A stretch of 61,437 nt of DNA. It comes from Bacillus norwichensis. Lineage in GTDB: Bacteria > Bacillota > Bacilli > Bacillales > Bacillaceae_C. Positions 45,200-54,457 of the stretch are shown piece after piece (the first letter of the stretch is position 1; each line of letters starts with the position of its first letter). The notes below the pieces were generated by a model. It saw nothing but the letters and a program-made list of their open reading frames with translations. It did not search any database and was not told where the DNA came from. The translations under genes and the position numbers were made by a program. The stretch lies in NCBI RefSeq assembly GCF_014836955.1, contig NZ_JACSPV010000024.1:1-61437 (forward strand), given 5' to 3'.

Positions 45200-45375
45200 T
45201 TTCACAGTAATGATTGCAGGAGGAGAGCTCGAAATAAGAGTGATGCCTTCTGCAATTATTTGTGTTTACAATAAATAGCTTCAAGATAAGAGGTGTTAGC
45301 AGCATTATTGATCTAACTTCCAACGATCCGGAGTTTTGTCGTATTTTCTTTTAAAAAAATTTTCTGATTTTATGG

Positions 45376-45404
45376 TTGACAGCCTATCAAAATAAAAGTA
45401 TTCT
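45376..45404 (+). promoter_or_regulatory. Sigma-A promoter upstream of paaA
   Basis: TTGACA (45376-45381), 17-bp spacer, TATTCT (45399-45404). A family 1 repeat separates it from paaA, so the repeat would be transcribed in the leader. Confidence 0.55.
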
Positions 45405-45455
45405 TTAGTTAAATATAACGGAATTTTATCACTTGGACAATTTTTCGTTATAGTT

Positions 45456-45631
45456 TTAACTTCATTCAGCCGAAGTCCCCCATTTCTATAATTGGTGGGA
45501 TGAATGCATATTGATATGCCATTCCGCGGGTTTGCTTTCAAACTCCGGCTGATGCTACAAATTTTCAATAGAGTTTTTAACGAGTCAAGCCCGATAAAAT
45601 CTGGGAACAAATACGCCAAGGCGCATGTAAT
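45456..45631 (+). repeat. Family 1 structured repeat, copy 10
   Basis: 176 bp, TTAACTTCATTCAGCCG to GCATGTAAT. The middle is shortened: the second closing-stem arm is GGCTGATGC. The final CAAATACGCCAAGGCGCATG hairpin is kept. Confidence 0.8.
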
Positions 45632-45685
45632 AAATGACAGATTGAAAGCGCCTACAAAACGTTACTTTTGAAAGGAGTGCGTTTG

Positions 45686-46627
45686 ATGGATATGGCAACA
45701 GAGCTCTCTAATGAAGAAAGGCTTAACCGTTTCATGGAGAGGATCAATGCGGGAGAGAAAATCGAGGCCAATGACTGGATGCCGGATGATTATCGAATGG
45801 CTCTCATCAAGTTGATCTCTATGCATGGAATGAGTGAAATCATGGGGGCGCTCCCTGAAAAAGAGTGGGTGCCTAAGGCACCATCACTTCGCAGGAAACT
45901 CGGAATCATGGCGAAAGTCCAGGATGAAATGGGGCACGGACAGCTTCTATTGCGTGTTGCGGAGGATTTGCTGGCTCCATTTGGAAAAGGCAGGGAAGAT
46001 ATGATGAATGATCTTCTAAATGGAGATTTGAAGTTTCATAATGTCTTCCACATGGAAGCTCCTACATGGGCTGATGCCGGGGTGGTTGGCTGGCTTGTCG
46101 ATGGAGCGGCCATTATTACGCAGACCAATATGCTGGGGGCATCCTATGGTCCTTATGCAAGGGCTCTTCAGAGAATTTGCGCAGAAGAAGTGTTTCATGC
46201 CCAACATGGGGAATCTATCATTTTGGCTCTTGCGGAAGGCAAGCAGGCGCAAAGGGCTATGATTCAGGACGCCATTAACAGGTGGTGGTCATCGCTGCTC
46301 ATGTTTTTCGGACCAGCTTCAGCTGCAACAACTGGATCATCCAAGCAGGATATCACCATCAAATATAAAATCAGGACAAAAACGAATGAGCAGCTTCGGC
46401 AGGATTTTCTCACGAAATATATTCCAAGAGTCCGCTCGCTTGGTCTTACACTACCGGATGATACCCTGAGGTTTGATGAGGACAAACAAGAGTGGATCTA
46501 TCAGCAGCCTGACTGGAGTGAATTTAAAAAAATTATTTCCAATAAAGGGCCGAAATCTGAAAGCAGGATCAATTTAAGAAGAACCGCCTTCAAGGAGCAC
46601 GAATGGGTGAGAAGGGCTCTAGGCTAA
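45686..46627 (+). CDS. paaA: 1,2-phenylacetyl-CoA epoxidase subunit PaaA
   Basis: 313 residues from ATG 45686 with AAAGGAGTG upstream. Catalytic diiron subunit of the phenylacetyl-CoA epoxidase; it turns phenylacetyl-CoA into the ring 1,2-epoxide. Diiron ligand motifs are intact: KVQDEMGHGQLLL and CAEEVFHAQHGE (two EXXH). NDWMPDDYRMALIKLISMHG and SYGPYARALQRI are family features. First gene of a paaA-paaB-EthD-ech-ech run. The partner subunit PaaC and the factors PaaD/PaaE are not encoded here. Confidence 0.92.
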   Translation: MDMATELSNEERLNRFMERINAGEKIEANDWMPDDYRMALIKLISMHGMSEIMGALPEKEWVPKAPSLRRKLGIMAKVQDEMGHGQLLLRVAEDLLAPFGKGREDMMNDLLNGDLKFHNVFHMEAPTWADAGVVGWLVDGAAIITQTNMLGASYGPYARALQRICAEEVFHAQHGESIILALAEGKQAQRAMIQDAINRWWSSLLMFFGPASAATTGSSKQDITIKYKIRTKTNEQLRQDFLTKYIPRVRSLGLTLPDDTLRFDEDKQEWIYQQPDWSEFKKIISNKGPKSESRINLRRTAFKEHEWVRRALG

Positions 46628-46654
46628 AGGGCCGATGGAAGGAGGAGGAGTGCG

Positions 46655-47026
46655 ATGGAAAAAGAAAAAGGCGATGGATTTTATCAAATATATGAAGTAT
46701 TCAGCAAGAGAAATCATAAAGGAGATTTTCAGCATCAATTCAGTTTACTGGCTCCCAACAAGGAAATGGCTTTTATCATGGCTCAGGAGAATTTCATGCG
46801 CCGGGAGCCCGTTATTGATATTTGGATAGTGAAGCGGGATGATATCCGCATGATGCAGCCTGAAGAGCGACAGATTGTGAACAGGCTTGATAATAAAGAT
46901 TACCGAACCACGAAAGGCTACGGTTATTTACGCAAGAAGTGGCGCCAATATGAGCAGCAAATGCTAGATGAAAAAGAGATCATGTCTTGGGGAGAAGACA
47001 ACAAGAACTCCAAGAAGACACAATAA
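46655..47026 (+). CDS. paaB: 1,2-phenylacetyl-CoA epoxidase subunit PaaB
   Basis: 123 residues. PaaB is the small bridging subunit of the epoxidase: YQIYEVFSKRNHKGDFQHQFSLLAPNKEMA-type start, ENFMRREPVIDIWIVKRDDI, then KDYRTTKGYGYLRKKWRQYE. ATG 46655 follows GGAGGAGG. Normally paaC follows directly; here the next gene is EthD-like after 53 bp. Confidence 0.92.
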   Translation: MEKEKGDGFYQIYEVFSKRNHKGDFQHQFSLLAPNKEMAFIMAQENFMRREPVIDIWIVKRDDIRMMQPEERQIVNRLDNKDYRTTKGYGYLRKKWRQYEQQMLDEKEIMSWGEDNKNSKKTQ

Positions 47027-47079
47027 TTTTTTTGCCATATGTATCATAAACAGACATATAGAGAAAAGGGGAATGATGA

Positions 47080-47385
47080 ATGTTTAAAATGATCGCGTTA
47101 TTTAAGAAACCTGAAAATCCGGAGGAATTTGATCAATACTATTTCGGGACACACATCCCATTAACGAAAAAGATTCCAGGATTGAGGAAAGTAGAAGTTA
47201 CAAAAGTTACAGGGTCCCCAATGGGGGAAAGTCCGTATTATTTAATGTGTGAAATGTATTATGACAGCTTTGATGCATTCAAAGAAGCTTCAAAGACGGA
47301 GGAATCCAAAGCATCAGGAAAAGATGTCATGAAATTTGCCGGTGACATCGTTACTTTCATGTTGGGTGAGCAGGTAAATGAGTGA
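47080..47385 (+). CDS. EthD family protein
   Basis: 101 residues, a ferredoxin-like EthD/dimeric alpha-beta barrel protein: MIALFKKPENPEEFDQYYFGTHIPL and YYLMCEMYYDSFDAFKEA. EthD-like proteins occur in several degradation operons, some as small lyases or helpers. In Bacillaceae they accompany paa genes, but the role is not established. ATG 47080 with AAAAGGGG. Its end overlaps the next gene by 8 bp. Confidence 0.85.
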   Translation: MFKMIALFKKPENPEEFDQYYFGTHIPLTKKIPGLRKVEVTKVTGSPMGESPYYLMCEMYYDSFDAFKEASKTEESKASGKDVMKFAGDIVTFMLGEQVNE

Positions 47386-48154
47386 TTATCAATTTATTCA
47401 GACTGAGGTCGATGGCCAGGTCGGAATCGTCTGGCTGAACAGACCGGAAGTTTTGAATGCATTAAACCGAACAATGGTGAACGAAATTCTCTCGGCTTTT
47501 GAGGCATATGACCGTGATGATGAAATACGAGTGATATTTTTGGCGGGGAAAGGAAGAGCTTTTGCAGCTGGAGCAGATATCGATGAAATGGCTGAAGATG
47601 ACTCGGTTTCAATGGAACTGTTAAACCAATTTGCTGATTGGGATCGACTGAGCCTGGTAAAAAAGCCTGTAATTGGGGCAGTCCACGGGTTTTGTCTTGG
47701 CGGAGGCTTTGAGCTCGCTTTGGTTTGCGACCTGTTATTTGCCGGAAACGATACAAAATTTGCCTTTCCGGAAATCAACCTTGCAGTAATGCCAGGGGCT
47801 GGTGGAACCCAGAGATTGACCAAGCTGATTGGAAAGACGAAAGCGCTTGAATGGATATGGAGCGGTGACATGAGAAGCGCAAAAGAAGCGTATGAATTGG
47901 GAATTGTCAACCGGCTGTATCCGAATGACGATTTGGTAGAGGAAACTCTTAAATTTACGAAACAACTGGCTGAAAAGCCTCCACTTTCAGTTCGGCTGAT
48001 TAAGGAGGCTGTTAATAAAGCAGTTGATTATCCGCTGCAAGAAGGGATGTTCTTTGAGAGAAAGAACTTTTACCTGCTGTTTTCCTCTGAAGATCAAAAA
48101 GAAGGCATGAAAGCATTCATTGAAAAAAGAAAGCCTGATTTTAAAGGCCGTTAA
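47378..48154 (+). CDS. paaF: Enoyl-CoA hydratase/isomerase (PaaF-like)
   Basis: 258 residues, crotonase fold. Oxyanion-hole loops: GRAFAAGADIDEMAED and GAVHGFCLGGGFELALVCDL. MPGAGGTQRLTKLIGKTKALEWIWSGD carries the catalytic GAGGTQR region with the hydratase Glu position shifted to Gly-Ala, so isomerase or hydratase cannot be fixed. By position it would hydrate the ring-opened dehydrosuberyl-CoA or a related enoyl-CoA. ATG 47378 overlaps the EthD gene end, suggesting coupled translation. Confidence 0.8.
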   Translation: MSDYQFIQTEVDGQVGIVWLNRPEVLNALNRTMVNEILSAFEAYDRDDEIRVIFLAGKGRAFAAGADIDEMAEDDSVSMELLNQFADWDRLSLVKKPVIGAVHGFCLGGGFELALVCDLLFAGNDTKFAFPEINLAVMPGAGGTQRLTKLIGKTKALEWIWSGDMRSAKEAYELGIVNRLYPNDDLVEETLKFTKQLAEKPPLSVRLIKEAVNKAVDYPLQEGMFFERKNFYLLFSSEDQKEGMKAFIEKRKPDFKGR

Positions 48155-48167
48155 AGAGGGGGATTGG

Positions 48168-48941
48168 ATGTTTCATACTATTTTATATGAAGAAAAAGAG
48201 TCTGTGGCATGGATTACACTAAATCGCCCAGAGAAGCTGAACTCATTTAATGAAGCTATGCACACCGAGTTGCTGGAGGCACTTCGGTCAGCAGAGAATG
48301 ACAAAAATATCAGGGCAATTGTATTAACTGGGGCAGGAAGAGCTTTTTCCGCTGGACAGGATTTGTCTGAGGTGGACGATTCCACGGACTACGGAGGACT
48401 GCTGAAAAACCGGTATAATCCGATTATCCAAAAGATGTCCGAAATGGGTAAGCCGATCATTGCTGCAGTGAATGGAACCGCTGCCGGGGCAGGGTTTAGC
48501 CTTGCGCTAGCAGCAGATTTCAGGCTGGTATCAGAAAAAGCGAGTTTTTTAAATGCGTTTATCCATATTGGTCTTGTGCCTGACTCCGGCAATACATATT
48601 ATTTGCCGCGGATAGTCGGCCATGCAAAAGCTTTGGAGCTGATGGTGCTTGGGGAAAAGGTGAATGCTGTGGAAGCTGAGAGGCTTGGACTTGCGACCAA
48701 AGTCATAACAGTAGAAGACTGGGAAAGTGATGTTTCGGTATTTGCGGGAAGATTGGCTTCCATGCCAACAAAAGCAATCGGTCTAATGAAAGAGGGGTTG
48801 ATACGGTCTTGGAATTCGACTTTGGATAATGTTTTGGAAGGTGAGGCTCATGCGCAAAGCCTAGCAGGATTATCTGCCGACCATCGGGAAGGGGTCCAAG
48901 CCTTTTTGGAAAAAAGGAGGCCTCTGTTTACAGGAGACTGA
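48168..48941 (+). CDS. paaG: Enoyl-CoA hydratase/isomerase (PaaG-like)
   Basis: 257 residues from ATG 48168 with AGAGGGGGA upstream; the longer frame from 48120 overlaps paaF and is not needed. Crotonase loops GRAFSAGQDLSEVDD and AAVNGTAAGAGFSLALAADF. The catalytic loop GLVPDSGNTYYLPRIVG has Asp, as in the PaaG ring-epoxide isomerase that forms the oxepin-CoA. Good match to the PaaG role. Followed by about 120 bp and the ABC importer genes. Confidence 0.85.
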   Translation: MFHTILYEEKESVAWITLNRPEKLNSFNEAMHTELLEALRSAENDKNIRAIVLTGAGRAFSAGQDLSEVDDSTDYGGLLKNRYNPIIQKMSEMGKPIIAAVNGTAAGAGFSLALAADFRLVSEKASFLNAFIHIGLVPDSGNTYYLPRIVGHAKALELMVLGEKVNAVEAERLGLATKVITVEDWESDVSVFAGRLASMPTKAIGLMKEGLIRSWNSTLDNVLEGEAHAQSLAGLSADHREGVQAFLEKRRPLFTGD

Positions 48942-49060
48942 TAGGACCCTAATCTGCTAACCTTTGAAACTTATTGACTAACAAGTCCAACCATTGTACC
49001 ATTACGGTAATTATTGTCCTTTACCAAAAGGCGATAAAAAAACAAAGAGGGGGAAAATGA

Positions 49061-50092
49061 ATGAAAAGGAAGTTAAAAAGAAGCGCGATGGCTTTATTCA
49101 GCGGAGCAGTCTTGATGCTCGCAGCCTGCGGAAGCAACACTGCAGCTCCTGAAAAAGAGGAGAAGCCAAAAGAGGCAGAAAAGCAGGAGGAGTCAAAGAC
49201 ATACAAAATTGGAGTTACTCAAATTGTTGAGCACCCTTCTTTGAATGCAGCTTTTGACGGTTTTAAAGCGGCACTTGAGGAAGCAGGAATCGATGCTGAA
49301 TATGATGTACAAATTGCACAAGGTGACAACAGTGCAAACACCTCTATTGCGAATAACCTGGTAAGCGGCGGAGTGGATCTTATTTTCGCCAACTCTACAC
49401 CAAGTGCGCAGGCATCTGCTAGCGCAACAAGCGACATTCCGATCGTGTTTACCTCTGTTACGGATGCCGAAGGTGCTGAATTGGTTGAATCTAATGAAAA
49501 GCCTGGCGGTAATGTGACGGGTACAGTAGATACCCACCCAGATGCGATTCCAAACACGTTGAAGTTTTTGAAAAATGAGTTAGATGCCAAGAAAGTTGGG
49601 ATGGTATTCAACTCAGGCGAGCAAAACTCACGTGCACAGGTAGACTCTATTAAAAAGTTGATTAAAGACGAAGGAATTGGTCTTGAGATCGTTGAAGCTT
49701 CGGTAGCAACATCTGCTGATGTAAAACAGGCGGCTGAATCACTTGTCGGAAAAGTGGACTCCATGTACACCATTACTGACAATACTGTCGTTTCTGCCCT
49801 TGAATCTGTCGTATCTGTTGCAAATGACAATAAGATTCCGATGATGGTTGGGGAATTCGACTCTGTCAAAAGAGGCGGACTCGGAGCCTATGGGTTTGAG
49901 TACTATGATATTGGATATGAAGCTGGTGAAATGGCTGTAAAAATCTTAAAAGGTGAAGGCGAACCAGCAGAAATGCCAGTCCAAAATCCGCAAAATCTGA
50001 AATTTATCATTAATAAAGAAACTGCTAAAGCTATTGAATTAAAAATTAAAGATGAATGGAATGCAGAAGACGTTAAAGATCTAGAAAAATAA
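49061..50092 (+). CDS. ABC transporter substrate-binding lipoprotein (TrpX-like)
   Basis: 343 residues. Signal peptide and lipobox LMLAACGSN, then a charged EKEEKPKEAEKQEE linker. The body matches the ABC_sub_bind family (YKIGVTQIVEHPSLNAAFDGFKAAL, IANNLVSGGVDLIFANSTPSAQA, VFTSVTDAEGAELVES, NVTGTVDTHPD, MYTITDNTVVSALESV). Members near trp/tyr genes are predicted importers of aromatic amino acids; the substrate is not proven. ATG 49061 with GAGGGGG. No T-box is seen upstream. First gene of a three-gene importer. Confidence 0.85.
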   Translation: MKRKLKRSAMALFSGAVLMLAACGSNTAAPEKEEKPKEAEKQEESKTYKIGVTQIVEHPSLNAAFDGFKAALEEAGIDAEYDVQIAQGDNSANTSIANNLVSGGVDLIFANSTPSAQASASATSDIPIVFTSVTDAEGAELVESNEKPGGNVTGTVDTHPDAIPNTLKFLKNELDAKKVGMVFNSGEQNSRAQVDSIKKLIKDEGIGLEIVEASVATSADVKQAAESLVGKVDSMYTITDNTVVSALESVVSVANDNKIPMMVGEFDSVKRGGLGAYGFEYYDIGYEAGEMAVKILKGEGEPAEMPVQNPQNLKFIINKETAKAIELKIKDEWNAEDVKDLEK

Positions 50093-50106
50093 GGAGATGA
50101 TTCTAC

Positions 50107-51156
50107 ATGTTTGCAGCTTTGTTTGGCTCCGTTGAGCAGGGAATCATCTATGCGATTATGGCCCTTGGGGTGTACCTTTCTTTCCGGGTTCTTGATTTTC
50201 CGGATCTTACCGTCGATGGAAGTTTTGTAACAGGTGCTGCAGTTGCCGCTACGATGATATTTTTCGGATATCATCCGGCGGCAGCTACGGCTGTTGCACT
50301 CGTCGTTGGATTCCTTGCTGGTTGTACTACAGGATTATTGCATACAAAAGGAAAGATTAATCCTCTTCTATCCGGGATATTAATGATGATTGCTCTATAT
50401 TCCATAAATTTACGGATTATGGGATTAACCTCTGATAATTCTGTTGGCAGACCGAATATCCCGCTGTTAAATTCAGAGACAATCTTTTCGAAGTTCCAAG
50501 CGTTTTGGGGAAACCTCGGGATTGACGCTGCATTGAACAATATGTTGGGAGCTATTGGCATCCAGCACCTTCCATCTACTTGGGGTACGCTGATTCTCAT
50601 GGCAATTCTGACCTTGATTATTAAGTTTGCAGCAGATTGGTTCCTGCAAACGGAACTGGGTCTTGCTATTAGAGCCACAGGGGACAATAAGCGGATGATT
50701 AGAAGTTTTTCAGCGAATACTGATAATTTAGTTATAATTGGTCTTGGGATTTCCAACGCCATGGTAGCTTTTTCTGGAGCATTGATTGCACAATATGCAA
50801 AATTCTCGGATATCGGTATGGGGATCGGGATGATTATCATCGGTCTTGCATCAGTTATTATTGGTGAAGCTATTTTCGGAACAAAGACCATTGTAAGGAC
50901 TACATTGGCTGTTGTAGCTGGAGCAATTATATATCGTATTGTTCTTGGATTGGCTTTGAGAATCAAGTTGCTTGATACAGGTGATATGAAACTAATTACA
51001 GCTGTAATCGTCATTGCTGCCCTTGTAATGCCTCAATTGATTGAGAAGAGAAGAGAAGGCAGAAGAAAGGTCAAGTGGCATGCCGAAAGAGTGGCAGCTT
51101 TGGAAGCAGCCAAAAACAAGGAGGTGGAAACCGTTGCTGAAGCTCGAACAGATTAA
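50107..51156 (+). CDS. ABC transporter permease (TrpY-like)
   Basis: 349 residues, about eight to nine membrane segments. SVEQGIIYAIMALGVYLSFRVLDFPDLTVDGSFVTGAA and LLSGILMMIALYSINLRIMG mark this as a permease of the branched-chain-amino-acid/TrpY type. The C-terminal 30 residues are basic and cytoplasmic. ATG 50107 with AAGGAGATG, 14 bp after the binding-protein gene. Confidence 0.88.
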   Translation: MFAALFGSVEQGIIYAIMALGVYLSFRVLDFPDLTVDGSFVTGAAVAATMIFFGYHPAAATAVALVVGFLAGCTTGLLHTKGKINPLLSGILMMIALYSINLRIMGLTSDNSVGRPNIPLLNSETIFSKFQAFWGNLGIDAALNNMLGAIGIQHLPSTWGTLILMAILTLIIKFAADWFLQTELGLAIRATGDNKRMIRSFSANTDNLVIIGLGISNAMVAFSGALIAQYAKFSDIGMGIGMIIIGLASVIIGEAIFGTKTIVRTTLAVVAGAIIYRIVLGLALRIKLLDTGDMKLITAVIVIAALVMPQLIEKRREGRRKVKWHAERVAALEAAKNKEVETVAEARTD

Positions 51157-51931
51157 CAAAATCTTCAATGAAGGCACACCGGATGAAAAAATCGCCCTGG
51201 ATCAAGTAAGCTACTCTTTGAAAGAAGGCGATTTTGTCACAGTGATCGGCAGTAACGGTGCTGGCAAGTCCACTTTGATGAATATGATTTCAGGTGTTCT
51301 TAGCCCGGATGTTGGTACAGTGAATATTGATTCTAAGAATGTGACCAGACTTCCTGAGTATAAACGCTCTCACTTTATTGGCAGAGTGTTTCAGGATCCC
51401 ATGGCAGGTACTGCGCCCACGATGACAATTGAAGAAAATTTGGCAATGGCTTATTCCAGAAATAAAAAACGGACCTTGAAAAGAGGAGTAGACAGGAAAA
51501 GAAAGGACTTTTTCCGCACGTCTTTGGAGACTCTTCATTTAAATTTGGAAAACCGTTTAAATGCTAAAGTGGGGCTTCTGTCTGGAGGGGAGAGGCAGGC
51601 ATTGTCTCTGTTGATGGCTACTTTTACTCAGCCTTCCATTCTGTTGCTTGATGAGCATACAGCAGCGCTTGACCCTGCAAGAGCCGAGTTGATTACGAAC
51701 CTGACGAAAGAGCTTGTCTACAAGGATAACTTGACTACTCTAATGGTTACGCATAACATGCAGCAGGCACTTGACTTAGGAAACAGGCTCATTATGATGG
51801 ACAAAGGACAGATCATCCTTGAAGTGGAAGAAAAAGAGAAGAAAGAATTAACGATTGAGAAACTACTTGCTGAATTCCAGAGAATTCGCGGAGAGCAATT
51901 TGCAAGTGATAAAGCTTTATTAACAAGCTAA
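51134..51931 (+). CDS. ABC transporter ATP-binding protein (TrpZ-like)
   Basis: 265 residues from TTG 51134, with AAGGAGGTGG upstream; the track of the frame extends to 51041 but lies inside the permease gene. Walker A GSNGAGKST, signature LSGGERQALSLLMA, Walker B ILLLDEHTAALDP and H-loop MVTHNMQQAL are intact. It overlaps the permease gene end by 23 bp, so translation is likely coupled. Energises the importer. Confidence 0.92.
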   Translation: MLKLEQINKIFNEGTPDEKIALDQVSYSLKEGDFVTVIGSNGAGKSTLMNMISGVLSPDVGTVNIDSKNVTRLPEYKRSHFIGRVFQDPMAGTAPTMTIEENLAMAYSRNKKRTLKRGVDRKRKDFFRTSLETLHLNLENRLNAKVGLLSGGERQALSLLMATFTQPSILLLDEHTAALDPARAELITNLTKELVYKDNLTTLMVTHNMQQALDLGNRLIMMDKGQIILEVEEKEKKELTIEKLLAEFQRIRGEQFASDKALLTS

Positions 51932-52345
51932 AGAATTGCGGTTCTAATATCGGAGCATTCTTAATAGCTGTACCGAAAAGCCGGCGGGGCCATGTGATTA
52001 TTTGGATTATATTGCCCCGAATCTGCCGGGTTGTCTGAATGAAAGCGCTTCATTTAATTTTTAGATTGGTTAACTTTTTTTCGAGATGAGAAGAAAATGT
52101 CATCGTTTCAATCAGCTTCAACAACAGGGAATGATAAAGGGATAGGCTTGCACGGAGTCAATGAACAGTATGTGCTGACCAAAGTTAAATCCATTTATGA
52201 TTCCTTTTTTCACTGTAAAAGTGGCCAACAGCTTATGTAAGCAAAAAATCCAGTCGAGAAAAATTGATTTTTTGCAAAACATCTCACTGAAAAGGCAGAT
52301 CAAGTATGAAATCCGTGTGATCATTCTATCTAAAGGAGGAGTAGC
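51932..52345. other. Intergenic between ABC importer and E1 pair
   Basis: No gene supported. CCGGCGGGGC...GCCCCGAATCTGCCGG forms a hairpin at about 51982-52030 without a T-run. No sigma-54 consensus is seen, unlike upstream of acoA. Confidence 0.45.
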
Positions 52346-53416
52346 ATGGAGGAGAAATTTGCTAAGGTTGTTTGTATAAATGGAGATGGGACTCTTGTAA
52401 ATAATGAATTGAAAAGTGAGTTGACTGAAGAGCTTACAAAAAAATTCTATCGGCAAATGGTGCTAATGAGAACGTTTGACAGGAAGGCAATCAATATGCA
52501 ACGACAGGGACGACTTGGAACTTATCCTCCATTTGAGGGGCAAGAAGCCGCTCAAGTCGGCAGCGCGTATGCTTTGAAACCTGATGATTGGATTTTTCCG
52601 ACATACAGAGATCATGCAGCCACCATAACATTTGGAATGCCGCTAGATAGGGTGTTACTTTATTGGAATGGAAGAGCAGAAGGGTGCATTCCTCCAGAAG
52701 GAAAAAAGATTTTTCCACCGGCTGTCCCCCTTGCCACCCAGCTGCCGCATGCAGCGGGAGCCGCTATGGCAGAGCAATACAAAGGAACAGATAATGCGGC
52801 TATTGTTTATTTTGGAGACGGTTCAACTTCTGAAGGGGACTTTCATGAAGGGATGAATTTCGCGAGTATTTTTAAAGCTCCGGTCATCTTTTTTAACCAA
52901 AATAATAAATATGCGATCTCAGTCCCAATTGAGCGCCAAATGAATTCCAAGACAATCGCGCAAAAAGGCGTAGCATATGATATACCAGGAGTTCGAATAG
53001 ACGGTAATGATGTGTTTGCTGCGTATTTTGAGACGAAGAAGGCTTTGGAAAGGGCGCGAGCGGGAGAAGGACCGACATTAATCGAAGCTGTGACATGGAG
53101 ATATGGCGCTCATACAACAGCAGATGATCCGACAAAATATCGGGATCAGTCATTGAGCGAGAAAAAAAGGACCGAGGGAGACCCGATTTTACGGTTGGAG
53201 AGGTTTATGAAGATTGAGGGTATCTGGGATGAGAGCTGGAGTGAATTGATCCGGGAAGAGGCGAATGAGACGATTGAAGAGGCTGTCAAAACAATGGAGG
53301 CTTATCCAGAAGCTGATGTGAATGATTTATTTGACCATGTATTCGTGGAACACACGTGGACAATTCAGGAGCAGAAAGAACAATATCTTGATTATTTGCG
53401 AGGTGTCCAATCATGA
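52346..53416 (+). CDS. 2-oxoacid dehydrogenase E1 alpha subunit
   Basis: 356 residues. TPP site GDGSTSEGDFHEGMNFASIF and FFNQNNKYAISVP; QRQGRLGTYPPFEGQEAAQVGSA and IFPTYRDHAATI; phospholoop-like YRYGAHTTADDPTKYRD. These features are of the PDH/branched-chain type rather than the AcoA type. ATG 52346 with AAAGGAGGAG. Next gene is E1 beta with a 4-bp overlap, but no E2 or E3 follows. The substrate (pyruvate, branched-chain or aromatic 2-oxoacid) cannot be told from the sequence; the neighbours suggest an aromatic one, speculatively. Confidence 0.85.
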   Translation: MEEKFAKVVCINGDGTLVNNELKSELTEELTKKFYRQMVLMRTFDRKAINMQRQGRLGTYPPFEGQEAAQVGSAYALKPDDWIFPTYRDHAATITFGMPLDRVLLYWNGRAEGCIPPEGKKIFPPAVPLATQLPHAAGAAMAEQYKGTDNAAIVYFGDGSTSEGDFHEGMNFASIFKAPVIFFNQNNKYAISVPIERQMNSKTIAQKGVAYDIPGVRIDGNDVFAAYFETKKALERARAGEGPTLIEAVTWRYGAHTTADDPTKYRDQSLSEKKRTEGDPILRLERFMKIEGIWDESWSELIREEANETIEEAVKTMEAYPEADVNDLFDHVFVEHTWTIQEQKEQYLDYLRGVQS

Positions 53417-54411
53417 ACATTTCAGCACCAGCCTCTCAAAAACTCACATTGGTTCAAGCGGTGACCGATGGACTAAGGACCATGATGAAGGAGCGGGAAG
53501 AAATTATTTTGATGGGGGAGGACATTGGGGTCAATGGCGGTGTTTTCCGGGCAACTGAGGGATTGATTGAAGAATTTGGAGAGCGAAGGGTTATGGATAC
53601 CCCCATCAGTGAATCTGGAATCGCGGGGACCGCTATCGGTATGGCGGTCAATGGCTTAATCCCAGTAATAGAAATGCAATTTCTTGGGTTTATTTATCCC
53701 GCTTTTGAACAGATCATGACTCATGCTACGAGGCTAAGAATGAGGACGAACGGTTATTTTCATGTTCCTCTTGTCATCCGTGCCCCCTATGGAGCTGGCA
53801 TCCGTGCTCCTGAAATCCATTCCGATAGTGTTGAAGCATTGTTCACTCACATGCCGGGAATAAAAGTAGTTTGTCCGGCAAACCCCTATGATGCAAAAGG
53901 ATTACTGATTGCCAGTATTGAAGATCCCGACCCAGTTCTTTTTCTCGAGTCAATGAGAACATACCGGGCATTTAGAGAAGATGTACCAACAGAGAAATAT
54001 ACTGTGGAAATCGGTAAAGCGAAGAAGCTATCGTCTGGAGATGATGTAACGGTAATTGCTTGGGGAGCAATGGTTCCGGTTGCAGCTCAGGCTGCGGAAC
54101 AAGCGAAAGAACAGGGTATCTCCTGCGAGGTGTTGGATTTACGGACTCTGTATCCGCTCGATCGCGATATGATTGCAGAGTCGGTACAAAAAACCGGAAG
54201 GGCAGTCATCGTTCATGAAGCTCATGCCACAAGTGGATTGGGTACGGAAATTATCGCATTGATCAATGACACTTCCTTTCTCTATTTAAAATCTCCGATT
54301 GAAAGGGTCACCGGCTTTGATGTTCCGGTTCCGCTCTATTCTTTGGAACAGCACTATTTGCCAACGGCTAATCGTGTAGCGAAAGCAATAGAGAAAACAG
54401 TCCATTTTTAA
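53413..54411 (+). CDS. 2-oxoacid dehydrogenase E1 beta subunit
   Basis: 332 residues. ATGA overlap with E1 alpha. Features: LMGEDIGVNGGVFRATEGL, RVMDTPISESGIAGTAIGMA, MQFLGFIYPAFEQIMTHA, RAPYGAGIRAPEIHSDSVEA, and a transketolase C-terminal domain with EVLDLRTLYPLDRD and HEAHATSGLG. Pairs with the E1 alpha to form the TPP-dependent decarboxylase. No E2 gene adjoins. Confidence 0.88.
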   Translation: MNISAPASQKLTLVQAVTDGLRTMMKEREEIILMGEDIGVNGGVFRATEGLIEEFGERRVMDTPISESGIAGTAIGMAVNGLIPVIEMQFLGFIYPAFEQIMTHATRLRMRTNGYFHVPLVIRAPYGAGIRAPEIHSDSVEALFTHMPGIKVVCPANPYDAKGLLIASIEDPDPVLFLESMRTYRAFREDVPTEKYTVEIGKAKKLSSGDDVTVIAWGAMVPVAAQAAEQAKEQGISCEVLDLRTLYPLDRDMIAESVQKTGRAVIVHEAHATSGLGTEIIALINDTSFLYLKSPIERVTGFDVPVPLYSLEQHYLPTANRVAKAIEKTVHF

Positions 54412-54427
54412 ATAGCAATTATAATGG

Positions 54428-54457
54428 AAAAGTCTAATCGCCGAGGATTAGACTTTC
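54428..54457 (+). terminator. Terminator of the E1 operon
   Basis: AAAAGTCTAATC-GCCGAG-GATTAGACTTT, 17 bp after the E1 beta stop codon. Confidence 0.85.

Noticed and set aside
51041-51133. Longer N-terminus for the ABC ATPase
   Set aside because: These codons lie in the permease gene and precede the AAGGAGGTGG site; the TTG at 51134 gives the usual ATPase start.
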